Shown here piece after piece: positions 22,818-36,200 of a DNA stretch of 64,000 nucleotides (within the stretch, counting starts at the first letter, position 1; every line of letters starts with the position of its first letter). The position numbers and the translations under genes are program-made. The notes below the pieces were generated by a model. That model made no database searches. It saw only the letters and a list, made by a program, of their open reading frames with translations, and was not told the origin of the DNA. The stretch lies in the NCBI GenBank assembly GCA_018857735.1, contig JABMCL010003179.1:1-64000 (forward strand). Direction: 5' to 3'. This DNA is from Alviniconcha marisindica (lineage: Eukaryota > Mollusca > Gastropoda > Provannidae).

Positions 22818-23308
22818 TTTGCTCATTCAAAAATTTTTATGATTTGCACTGCCCAGGTTTGACTAGTATTACACACAGCTATCACTTATTATCATTATGC
22901 TGTATAAGAATTCAGAACATATCCAGTATTACGTACGACTTTTTATTTTTATTTTTTGTCTTTCTTGAATGCTGACACTTAATTTATTTGTATTTCCTTC
23001 ATACACTTATAATTGTGTTTCATGACTATGCGAGAAATCAAACATGTTAAAATGTTGGCTTCTGAGACTGACATATAAAAAATTATAATGATTTACGCTG
23101 ACTTCGTTCCATCATCATCATTCTTTGAGATTCATGAGTACACAGTATAAATTTTCGTTCCGACAAACTCTCATGAATTTTCTCCGGAATGAGCCCCCCC
23201 CAAGCACGAATTAATTGACAGTTTCTAGTAACATTGTCAGTTCATTCATATAAAATTACAAAACTAAGCCTCCAAAGCAAACCGATAACTGGTCCATTTC
23301 TGTTCTAG

Positions 23309-23401
23309 ACTTCAAGGCTTGTGAATGCCCGGAACCACATTTACAGGGGAATCCTGGGCGATCGCATTATTTCAGAAGAGGTACAAGGCTACAAGCAAAC
23401 G
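23309..23401 (+). CDS. Exon-like open segment between ALG5 and ubinuclein
   Basis: 93 bp, 31 open codons, between ttctgttctag and gtaaat. Reads TSRLVNARNHIYRGILGDRI, then ISEEVQGYKQT. Sequence composition is coding-like but I recognise no family. It could be an exon of a small gene starting near 21994, or a retained fossil. Confidence 0.35.
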
Positions 23402-23691
23402 GTAAATTTGTGGCTCATGCAATAATAATGTTCAATGATCACTCGAAATTGTTGTACAGTTATTCTTAATTTCTTTGTTCCGTTCTAAAAGTGCAAAGCA
23501 GCAGAACTGATATGGACATTGAGCTAAAGAGGCCATACCCAAGTACCTATTTCTAAATGCACCCGTCCGGGGTTTCTCGACGAGGCCATAATACGTGACG
23601 TCATAGTTCACGAAAATGGCGGTTGATTTAGGCTTGTAGGCATGGACCAAGTCCATAAATCGTTGATTTGGTCAATTATCAGCCCGTTGAG

Positions 23692-23868
23692 ATGACGGAT
23701 ACCATGGCGGAACCCAGGCGAGTGGAGTTTCAAACGATTTCAAGTCCCAAGGAAGAGAAAAAAGAGAAGAAACGACCACTAATACCGAGATTCTCGCTCG
23801 CGCTTGGTGAATCGACGGCTTCAACGTGTCCTGAGTTTTCGTTCACAGAGTTGGTGAAAAAAGAAAAG
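23692..23868 (+). CDS. UBN1: Ubinuclein exon 1
   Basis: 177 bp from the first Met (second Met at 23704), phase 0, donor gtaagt. Encodes MAEPRRVEF and the HIRA-contact patch [10 protein letters not shown]. Confidence 0.9.
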
Positions 23869-25569
23869 GTAAGTGGACAAAGGACATCAAAATCAAGGAA
23901 AATGTCACCCTTTCTGTCAGTCTAATGTCCCCAAATGTTTTCTCAAATGTATGAAGAGTATAACAGAAAAAAATTCAGGAAACCCCCGTGTACCGTTGCT
24001 GTGGAAACTGCCATGTTTTGCAGGACGGCGTGTCTCCAGAAGTGTAAAACGTTCGGAAGAGACTGAGATGTACAACCACAGCTTGATAATGCTCAGAAGT
24101 TGCAATGGCTAGAAAATGGCTAGACGAAAGGCTGTGCGCCATGTTGAACCTTCCCCCTGTAGTCTCGACCAAATGCAGAAAATTTGCGTTAGTGTTCTGG
24201 TTTTCTTTCTATCCTTGATCTACACAAAAGACAGGACTGCTGGAATCAAAACTTTTCAGATTGGTTCATGGTACGAGAGTGTGAGAAATTCTTCGGCGAT
24301 GTACACTGAGGGATAATCTATGAAAAACTGTTCTGTTGGGTCTCGTGTTGGACTGGTCTTCTTCTTGGTTGTGGATTTGCGAGCCATATTGGAGGTCTGA
24401 ATAATGTGTGCGCCAACCAACACACTCACACTCACACACACACAGACACACACATTCTGTACACAGCTAGCTTGCTGTTTCCACAGTGTTATACCTCGTC
24501 CCGTGAGTGCATGCATTTTTACACGTTTTGCAACATCATGGACTTTGGGCCGTTTCAAAGATTGTAACAAAAGTTTGAGCCGGTTTCCTGGCGATGAACT
24601 TATTGAGTCCGTGTGCTGCACGTGTCAGTCGATTTTTATGTCACACACAATCAGGAATACTATTGTTTTAGACGATAATCTTTCATTTTCCACACAACTT
24701 TGAGAATGCACATCATGTTGATAGCTAGACCAGGCCATGTTCTGGTTTTGTATGTACGTGTGCATTGTGCTCTTGAGAATGAAATGAATGCAGTCAATGT
24801 TCTGATTATTCATGACATCATCGATCGTGGTACAGAACTGATTACTTATCGATTTTTTCTCTTTGCATGAGTGATTAGCTGAGTCGGTTTGGGGGAGGAG
24901 TCATGGAAGTGGGTCAGAGCTATTTTTAGCCTAGGCAGCGTTTGCTTTGGCTTTGTAGTTTAGCGCGCCGCGCTTTATCGGCTGATGGTGGGCGCGTTTT
25001 AAAATCGATCGTGCGCGTGTGGAGGGATGCTGTCACGGCTGATTGGGTCCGCTGCTGATTGATTTCGGTGATCGGCTATCGGCGTTTTGGGTCAGCTGCC
25101 AGGGCAAGGACGGGTCAGGTCTACTTGTCTGGTGGGCGGCGCTTGTGCTGTCGGCGGCCTTGCGCTGCGCCGCTGTCTCGCTTATCGCGCGCGGTGTGGC
25201 TGTTAGCGTGTCTCCGCGCTTTTCTCGCTCTGTGGGATTCGTTCTTTTCGGTTTGCCTTGTTGCTTTGAGTTGGTTGCACTTCTTTTTACTTCTGGTCCT
25301 GTTCGGAAATGTTGACGATTTATTACATTCTTAGTCTTCATTTCTTTGGTTACCCCCCCCCCCCCCCACTCCCGTTCAGTTGTTTCTTTATCACAATAGT
25401 TGTCACCGACCTCTCGAATGTTTTCTCTCTTCCTCCTCCTCCTCATCTCTCTCTCTCTCTTTCTCTCTCTCTCCTTCCTCCACCTCCTCCTCCTCATCTC
25501 TCTCGCTCTCCTTCCTCCTCCTCCTCCCCATCTCTCTGTGCTGTTGTAATGTGCCAGAGGCCTGACAAT

Positions 25570-25617
<48 letters not shown>

Positions 25618-26043
25618 ACCCTTCGTCGGTCTCTCTGCCTGTCGTGCGTTTTCTGTCTAGCACCACACAACGCTGTGTCAACTTTATCATATTTTTGCAA
25701 GATTGTTTCTGTCTCTGACGTCCGAGTCTGACTCTCGATGTTATTGTCTGTTTCTGCCACTCGCTCCCGCTTCTTAATTGTTTCTTTTCCCGTCTCCTCC
25801 TTCGCCCTGATATAACCGTAATGGCTGACTGAGCGTAAAACATAAAATTACTTACTTACCGTCTCTTCCTCCTGATCTTGTTGAATTGTTAGTTGTTGTT
25901 TTTTCCGTTTTTTTCTTCGTCTTTTTTTATTTTTATTCTCTCCATTTTTATTATCTAGACTACACGTTTCCCTTAACTAGTGTAAGAAAATGTATGAAGA
26001 ATACCGAGAAAATCTTTTGTTGTTACTAGTGCTATCATGTCAA

Positions 26044-26122
<79 letters not shown>

Positions 26123-28807
26123 ACGTGTTGTGTTTGTGTGTGTGACCTGTGTAGTGTGTGTGTGTCCATATAATGTCTCATTAGTTAACGCAAAGTCATA
26201 GCAGATGGATTTGATTTCCCTCTACCAGATAAAGACTAGCCGTACTTTCAAGTTATAGCAACCTTTTTGTTTTGATGGAAACCCCAGCATCATTAATATG
26301 TTTAATTCTTATTTGTTTACATATTTAAAGTATTGAACTACTTCATTACTTGCTGATAGTGTTTGACTAACTCTGTAACAGGTTAAAATATGAATACATG
26401 ATCATCAGTGTTATCCGTCTGTCTGTCAAGATCAGAATCTTGGAGTCTAGTATTGTACTAGTAAAGGTAACTAATTGAAAGAACTTGTTAGGAGTTAATG
26501 TCTGTCTCATAAATTTCTGATCTGTGTTCAGTACTTCAAATTGTATGTTGGAAACTGGTAAGGCATGTTTTTAGAAGAAACAACTGATATTTTTCCTGCT
26601 TACAGTTGACTGTCACAGTGTCAGAGACACATGAACAATTTATTTGTGAATTGTTTTTCAGTCAGAGATAAGATATGGGGGATCTTTGAAATTTACATGA
26701 CAGTTAGCTTTAGACTTTCAAGCTACTTATGATGACACTGATGTACTTTCAAGGTTGCAGTGATGTTGGGAAGATCAAAATGAAAGTAATAAAGACTTCA
26801 TCAAGTTCATGGCTATGTTCTGATTTGACTGAGGTTGAACTTACACTGTCATGACTATACAGGCACTGAGACAGGGTCATGCAAAAAATGCTGGTCATGC
26901 AGCTTTGAGACAGATTTATGTCAATTGTCATGTGTGCCTGAACTTTAAAAAACCTTGAATGTTGTGTTTTTGTGGACTTGAAAGGTTTGGAAGTTTTTCC
27001 CTTACAGTTACATGTTTTTGCCAGTTTTGATGCTCTTGACCAATTTTGGGGGTCACTGTCCCTCACAAACTCCAAGCACTGGTTTACGACATCCTTCCTT
27101 GGAGGAAGGTGCCGGAAAGCGGTGCTCGGAGTGTGTGTCCCTCACAGGAGCTGGAACTTGAACAGTTGAAGAAAAAAATTGTTTCCCACTCCCAGCTTTC
27201 AGTTTTGGTACATCTGAGTCCAGAGCTGCTGTTCTTGTGACTTGTTAAATTGTTAGCATTGTTTGAGTATAATGAGCTGAGAGGTCATGCACATCATTTT
27301 GCCATGAATTGTGCCTAAGTGATTACATAAAAATTACAGTCCATGTCACTTTTTTAAAATGCTGAATAAAAACTTCTCTTTGCACTTACAGGCAGGATTG
27401 GATTTAGAGGCTGTGGCTGATCCTGAAGATCCATTTGGCGGTGAAGATGACTGTCATGATGAGGTGGCAGCCCTTGCCAAGAAGTTTGAGGAAAAATATG
27501 TGAGTAATAATAATATTGGTGTGCCTAACCTATAATCACACACAGTTTGAGGAAAAATATGTGAGTAATAATAATATTGGTGTGCCTAACCCATAATCAC
27601 ACAGTCACACACACACGCACGCACACATGCATGCACACACGCATACCCCAACGTAACACATAAGACAATGAACTGAAGAAAGGGTTTGTGAAAAGAGAAA
27701 TTAGGCTAATTTGGTCTGCTTTGTGGGGGGGGGGGGGGGGGGGGGAGTATGGATGTGAAGGGAAAGGATGAAAATAGTGATAATTTGTGCCTATTTTTGT
27801 ATTAACCTAATGTATTATATGACAATCATATGTGTGTGATAACTGATAATGATACTGATACTGTTTATTTTACAGCACAATGAGTTCCATTAGTAATATC
27901 TATTCTGTTTAAATAATACTTGTGGTTTTACTTTTAGTATGTTATTGTTATTGTGTGCTCAGTTACTTTTTCACAATTTCAGTTATTGTGAGAATTAGAG
28001 TTCCTTTAACTAGTTTAAGTAATATTTTAAGAATAATATGGTTACTGGGCCTTCCTTTTTAATTCTTTGAACACATTTTGTTTTTGCCATGTTGACTGTC
28101 TCTTTTATAAGTTTTAAGTGTTATTCACTGGCTTCAGACAAAAAGTTTAGATTTAAAATATTCTTCTAATTCTATGTTCTGTTTTGCCTGACTAGTAGTA
28201 GTAGTGACTGTGTTCCAGAAACATAAATGATAAACCATGTTAACCATGACATCATAAGACATGGTTGTGTTTCTGATCAGGGTCCCAAGCCAGGAAAGAA
28301 GAGGAAGCTGAAATGTCTGGAAGATGAATACTTTGACCTTGGTGATGGTTACGATGAAAATGACCCCTTCATCGATAATACTGAAGCTGTAAGATTTTTT
28401 TAATTGATTTTTTAAAATATTATTGTACCTGAGGTTGCGTGTTCAGTGTTTCATGGTCATATGATCAATAGGTGCTCACTACTAATACTGTAGTTAGTAG
28501 TACAGCAATTCAGTTGAAATGCTGAGTGTTTACTTTACCCTGGCTCAATCAGTCAATGCTCCACTTGTGTAATTGTACATAAACTTTTATTTTCATACCC
28601 AAAGAAGAAAGAATGATGGGCTCAGGTGGTAAGTACCAGTAGATCATCTTCTTTTTATTTAACTTTAAGATTAACATTTATTTTTTAACACATACTAGCT
28701 TTAGCCATTTTGGAAAAGGTTCCGGAATGCCTTTGTTGCCAAGTAACTATCAGCATTCAGGAGTGCATTACAAACCATTGATAATGTAAGATAGGTTTCA
28801 TGAAACT

Positions 28808-28864
<57 letters not shown>

Positions 28865-31800
28865 ATATGCTTGTTATTATAACTGGGCTAAGAGCCTGTT
28901 TCTCATTTACAGGGGGAGGCTGGAGATTGCCAAGGAGAGATATTCACAATCAGATAAATAATGATCTCTAGTCTCCTTCATGTAGTGAGCATTTAAATGT
29001 TCCTTGTACAATTGACTGACCGTGGTATCCAGCAGAAACCCTGTGTGTGTTTGGCTGCTTGTTTGCTTATTAGAGTTATGTAATGTATGCCATTTCACCA
29101 GGCACATGATGCCCATTAAAACAGACAGTAGACAAAGGATACGGGGAGACAAAAGTTGTACACTTGGAGTGTACTATCATGACAAAAGAGAAACACTGAG
29201 AGTGAGACATGCTCACAGACTGCACATTGACCACTCACTTGTGGGCAGCGTTGAACTGGAGAGAAGGGCCTGTAACTCAAATTAGCTTTACACAGCTCTC
29301 TGGCTCTCCCTCTCAGTATCATAGTTATGCAGTGCACATTTGTCAGGTCTGTTCCCCTAGTGCAGTTGTCCTGAACTTGCATAATCTTTATTTTTATCTG
29401 GCTTGATCTGACCATTTTCCTTCTCTGGTGTGATCTCAGTATGATGAGGTGGTGCCAAGCTGCCTGACGACCAAACATGGAGGTTTTTACATTAATCGAG
29501 GCACACTGGACTTCCGGACCCTGTCAGACCAGGAGGATTCTGCTGGGGAGTTCATCACACCAACCATCAGGAAGCGGGGTCGACCTCGGGTATGTGTTAT
29601 TAGGAAGTCCAAGGGTTTGAATGGTCTGTTAACTGCACAGGGTCATCTCAGGGTGGGTATGTGTAGAGGAGAAACAAGTTTGATAGGTGTGGGTGTGTGT
29701 GTGTGTTTGAGAAACAGAGAGTCTGTAACTGTTATTATAACTGATAGGGGAAAAAATCTAATGATGATTATGTGAATTAGCATTGTTTGACTGAGCATGC
29801 AATTATCGTATAAAAATTAGAATAACCCATTTGATATTAATAAATCAACCATGCCTGAATCTATGCCATTGCTACTGTGATTGTGAAACAAATCATTTAG
29901 ACTTACAAGACTTTCTGTTCTGTTCTGAATGGTTCATAATTAGATTTTTCTGGTTTCTTTGAACTTGGCGTTACTGTTGTACAGCTGGAAAGCGTAATGA
30001 TTTAATTGTGTCTTTGGCTTTGTTGCAGAAGATTGTGGACTCTGACGAAGAGGAGCCGGCAGAGGGAGTTGAGCCTAAGAAGAAAAAGATCAAGGTGTGT
30101 TTACTGCCCGTGTACAGTGTTTTCTAAATGTTGTTAGACCGTTGGCATCCTAGATTTGTGGCAGCTGATTGTACATCAAATATTCCAACGATAAATATGG
30201 TTATCACAAGATGAATGCTCATTTGATTCCTTCTTTAGAAGCCCAGGACGTTGCTTGGCAGGGAGTTCTGAAGCCTGGTGCAGGTTGTCACAGGTTGGTG
30301 TTGGGTGTCACTGCATGTGTAGGTTAACATCTACTTGTTTACACTCACTTAGTCCCTCACTGCCCAGACTTGGGACCAAGACTGTAAGAGTGCTGAACCT
30401 GTTGGAGGGGTAAGTGAGTGCACCATTGGCAGTGGCATTACTCAGATGAGTGGTAGGTGGTGAGGACAGCAAACACAGGGTGCTGTTGAAGAACAAGCAT
30501 GTGGCTGTTATGTGTCTGGTGCTTCTGTGGGATTGTATTTCAAATTTAGTGCTGTAAATCCTAAAAATTGTGGAAATGCTGAAAAGTTTTGGGAGTGAAA
30601 TGGTTAACATGAAGTTTTGCTTCTGACAAAGTGACTGAAGTAAGTCTACTGTTTGACCCCCCACAGCCCTACCCCTGTAATGAAGTCTGACAGGGAGGGA
30701 AGGTTTATGAAATGACTAGCTGTGTGTTTACTTGTCATGTCATGTTAAGAAGTCATGGCTGTTGTTCAGTTAATCGTTTGTTTGTTGTTTGCTGTGCAGA
30801 AGAAGAAGGTGAAGGAAGGGATGGAGGGAGAGAAGAGGAAGAAAAAGAGGATTACCTTGGGACCTGATGGGGAGAAAATCATCAAACGGCGGAAAGTCAT
30901 CAACCCTGATAAAAAGTGAGAACTCTTAGTCATGCCAAGTCTCATGCTGAACCTGAAAACTTACCTGGGGTTCTTTCAAGGTCTTCCAGAGTAAAAATCA
31001 TTCTAGGTCATGCTCAGAATCACACATATTGTAACCATGACATACTGTTTGAATCTGCAGGGTGTGCAGTTTCTGTTGCCTGGGGACTCTTTCAAGCAAT
31101 GTTTCCAGGTCATATGTACATTGTTTTTAAAGAGTAAAACTTCATCTTTCGAATGATAACAAACTGATTCAGGCTTTCCCAGTGCAAATTTCAGGTAAAA
31201 ATGAACATACTTTTAACCTCTTTTCATAAAGAAAAAACAAACAAACTAAAAAATTTTTTTACACAGTTCATTTGCGGGACTTCCTCTGTTCAAAAATAGT
31301 AATTTGATGTTTGTCTGTTATTCTTGTAAGAGTCCCTGAGGGATTTTGGAATACAACCATTTTTTTATCATGCTGTTCTTACATCAGATGTCAGAACCAC
31401 ACTCGGTGCAAGAGTGATTAGGATGTTTATTCAAACTCACTCCAAACTCACAATATGTCATTCCTACAAAAAAGGACATGTTCAGGAGTATTTTTTTTTT
31501 TTTTTTGCGTCACATTAATATTTATTGTCAGATTGCTCAGAACAAAACAAATATTACAAGTTGAAAATTAGCAATTTTTACCTCACAATGTCAGTTTTCA
31601 CAACATCAGGCTGGACCTACCTACTCTCAGCCTCTGTTTGTGTTAGTGGATGGTCTGATGATGTCATTGTGACAGTCACCAGTGTTTCTCCCCTCTGTTG
31701 TGTCTGTGTTGATGGATGTTTTGGTGATGTCAGCATGACATTCACCTCTGTTTCTCACCTCTCAGTCCCTGTCACTTTGTGTTGATGGATGTTCTGGTGA

Positions 31801-33159
31801 TGTCATAGTTACATTCACCAGTTTCTCACTTCTCAGGAAGAAGACATCACCAACGGTGAAGGAATTGCTGAAGCAGCACACGGCATCAACTGCCACACCC
31901 AGCACCTTCAATGGGGGCTTGGACAATCTCAGTCCTGCCTCCTCCCCACCCAACCCCCAGGGCGATAAGTCCACTGTCCAGGACAAGACTGAGTCGGTCG
32001 TCAGTGAGGTGCTGCAGGATGGAGACGAGAGGAAGACAAATGGCGCAGAATTTGGCCAGAACCAGCTGCCCCCAGACCTGCCGGCTGACCTTGCTGCAAC
32101 CATCGTGGGCATCAAACAGGTCACCTATACACTGATGTTTTGTATTGTGTTTTTACCTGTTGCTGTAGATTGTTTAATACCAGTGCTTCTGTGATGCACA
32201 GGAAAAGCTTGGATCACATATGGGATTTTCAGATATGGGATTTTGGACAGGTTTTGTCTTTTTTCGGTTGTTGCACATAATGTGAACTAGCTCATGGTGG
32301 ATAATTATGTAAAGAATTTAAAAAAAAATGATTGAAGACCTAAACTGCACAGGAGAGTTATTGAATCAGAATAAACAAGACCAACAAAAGTGCAGTGTAC
32401 TTTAAAAAAAAAAAAAAAAAAATTCATTCATCCCTTTGATGGTCAGTTTACAGAATAGTTGATACCAGCATGTCCCAGTTTTATGTGTGTTTTTAACAAG
32501 GGCAATATTAAAGGGTCTGACTTGATCCTCCTTATGTGACACTGTGTGGTTGACAGGAAATTAAAATCTGGTTACTAAGTAACTAGCCTGGGTAAGACTA
32601 CAGCTGGTGCAGGAGCAGCACTGCCCATTTCTTCCAGTGTGTTTGTGTGTCCAAACAATGGTATGGCTGCCAACTTGTTTAAAAAAGGAAAAAAGAAGTT
32701 TGCACATATGTTGATGCATGTGGAGGCTTTACGAACTCTGGAAGAGGATTTCCAAAGAAAGATGACTTTGGTAGAAGAATGACTTGCTGCACTGGGGAGG
32801 TGAACCTGTAATGGTATTGCACCAGGCACTTTGGTCCATCACTCTACCAGCTGAGTCACATCCCACTCCTAAGACTTAAAAAAAATGTAGTAGTTTTTAG
32901 TTCTGTCTGGAAGTTTTATTTTGAAATTCTTCTGCATCCAGCATTTTTAAAGTGCAGTGAATTTGTGTAACTCAAAGAACTTACAAGTTACCTGTTGTTA
33001 TTTGACTGGCCTTCAGGCAGCCAACGTTGCCAAGGAAAGCAAGGAAGGGAAGTGCAAGTTCTTCTCCCCACATGTCAACAAGCTGCTTCTGGAGTGAGTC
33101 TTCTTGTCTGTTTGTGCTGTGGTGTATGTGTTTGTCCAAGCAACAATCTTCACACACAG

Positions 33160-33224
<65 letters not shown>

Positions 33225-36200
33225 CTTTGCAGATACTATCACTAGGAGTGTTTTTGTCGTAGCTGTAGTTTGGTTGAGAGTGGTGGCATCTTTTAATGCT
33301 GTGTTTTGTTGTGTGTTTTTTTGATTGCTGTGTTGATCTATTGCATGCCTTTGTACAATTATCTGTAGTGTTTGTGTATGGACTCTGTGTGTAGCAGAAG
33401 TTTTTATTGTTGATTATTGATTCCTTCCTGCCATGATCCCTGAGCTGTTTTGAAGTAAATTATCTGAAATTAGCAGCAAGCCTGACTGATGTCTATATCA
33501 CTGTCTCAGGATCGAGCTAGCATCACGACAGCTGGTGCTTGGCAAACGCACATCAATTTATGCCCACCTGGCTGACCACTTGCCCTGCGGCAAGGAAACA
33601 CTCATCAAACGGGCCAAGAAACTGCGTGAAAACCAACAGGATGATCAGCTCAAACTGCCCATACAGCATCTCAAAGAGGGTGAGCAGTGTTCACACTTGG
33701 TCTGTACCAAAAAAACAGTGGAACCCCTCTTGGAGGATCAGTTTCAAACTGAGATACGGCGATACTTAATGTGGCAGGAGACGGCTACAGGTAAGCTAGA
33801 CTTGCTTAAAAATAGAAGAAAAAATAGTAATCCAAGAATTTGAAGCAGCGAAGGATGTCCCTGTGTAAGGAACATCCAAACAAAGCCTGCACTACAGTTG
33901 GACTCCCAGTAGAGAGCCTTGAAATCCAGGTTTGTTTCAGACACCCTGCAGCAGGATTTGGGGATGGAACTTCTGTCACTATTCTAAAAATGAAGTCCAG
34001 GAATGCAGAGTTGATCTGCACTGAAGAGGAGATCATGGTGCTATGTGTAATGAATGCAAATGTTAGTTTTAATTGTTATGTTTCAGAATTGATACATATT
34101 AAGACTGGTGTAGTACTTCAGATTTGGAAGTGAAGAAGTGGTCATGTTTTTTCAGAATTGTGGTGTTTCAGAATTAATGTTTCTGAGATTATGGTATTGT
34201 TCATGGATTAAAGAGACTAATTTAAGATTAATTTTTATATTTTTATTACAAGATTGGGTGAGACTGGACGTGGTGTATTGAACTTGAAGACATGACGTTT
34301 GTTGTCTTTCTTTCTTCATATTTAACATGACTGTATGGAAGAGATTGTGTCATTGTTTCAGAAATTGACAAAGTGATGCCAGCTCTACAGGAACAGCATG
34401 AACTGGAGGTGGCTAAATCCAGGTAACGTCTGGATGATTTTTCTGTTTCCTTGAGCTGGTGGTGGCCAGATGTCAGTTTGCTTTGTCTTATTTCATGACA
34501 GCACTGATGTTTCTGACAAGTGAAGGAAAGTAATGATGGTGCTGTACTGACACAGATAATGAGGTTTCAGATGAAAGAATAGTTGACTGGGTTCACACCC
34601 AGTCAACTATTCTTTCATCTGAAACCTCATTGTCTGTTTAGTAGAGTTCTTCATCTAAATTCTTGAGGTTCACCCAGTTCAGGGTGAGATGTGTGTGCAA
34701 CCATTTCCCTACACCTGTGCAGTGTCATATACACAAGTGTAGTATTACCTCCTCAACCCCCCACCCCCCACCCCCCATGATGGTGATTGTGGAATACTGA
34801 CACTGATGATGATGGTAAAGCTGTTTCAGAAGAAGCAACACAGGGAGTGATGATGCAATACTGACACTGATGATGATGGCAAAGATTTATCAGACAAAAG
34901 GGAGGTTGACTGGGAGCACTTAAAAAGAACCACTTCAAAGCTTTCAGACAGATGTGAGTGACGGTGGTGCAATACTGACATTGATGATGGTGGCAATGGT
35001 GTTTTGTTTCAGACAAGGGAACAAGGAGAAGCGAGAAGGGGGGGAGCCACAGAAGGATGAGGGTGGGAACACAGAAAGCGATGATGAAGACAAGACCAAC
35101 ACACCGGGACTGGCGGAGGGACACAGCCGGAAGGGCAACAGGGACCCCAGGAAGAAGTTCAAGTGGACTCCAGAAATCAAGTCAGTGCAGCTAGCCCACA
35201 CTCTGTCTTGGTTGCGATTAATTGTAGTGGAAAGAAGTGTGGTTATTTGCACAGAAATCCCTGATGCAGCATTGCTGCTTACTGATTTTTGTAACACCAT
35301 CATATTGAAAAATAACTAGGAGAAGAAGAAGAGAGAGAAAAGCATGTAAAATAACGTTGTTGCTTTCCAAAGGCAGCTTTGCTAAAGGTTTGCACATTGT
35401 TGTCTCATCTTAAAAAGAGTTCATTTCAGCTTTTTATTTGTTTGAGTAAACTATTGCTTGAGCATACTGAAAAATAAAATGGTCATAGAATAGTCTCTAC
35501 AGACAAAATTTTGCTCTTTATAAATACTTTTATTATTATTATGAAAACAACAACATACTTTTGATGAAATTCACTTTTTAATTTATGTGATCTCTGACCA
35601 CCAATCCCTTTAAGCTTTATTCTGCCTGTGGATATCCAATAAGGTTTGAATATTTCACCAAGTCAGCATTTGGAACCATTTGATGTATATCTTGTTTTGT
35701 TTGACCACATTCCAGGTTATTTTTTTTCAGCTGTGCCATTCCCAAGTGATCATATAGTTTTGTTTTGTATGTCCAGTGTTTTCTCAGCCTCGAAAAGAAT
35801 GGATAAATTATTATGAGCAAAATATTTTTTTTAGGTTGACAAATTCAGATATGACAAAATGAGTTTTGGTGTTGATGTTGCCTGCTTGAAATCTACCGAC
35901 TTCTCTTCTTGTTCTGCCAGGGCCTTGCTGTGTCAGATTGTGGGCATCAAGATGTGCATGTTTGACACCTACAAGTTCCGCAACCAAACGGCAGAGGAGT
36001 ACCTCAGGACATTTCTGGAGAATGAGGTCAAGGTGCTGTGGCCCCAGGGGTGGATCCAGACCAGGTTGGAGGCTCTCTTTTTTTCCTTCCTTCTTTCTGT
36101 TCACCTGTCTCTTTGTCTCTCTCTCTCTTCTCCTCCTTCCTCATGCAGTTCAGAATGTGAACACGGAAATTAAAGTCCCCTCTACTCTGATTCTAGAGCG

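Noticed and set aside
33680..33843. Read-through of ubinuclein exon 9
   Set aside because: A good donor (gtgagc) and phase match to 34362 favour ending at 33679.
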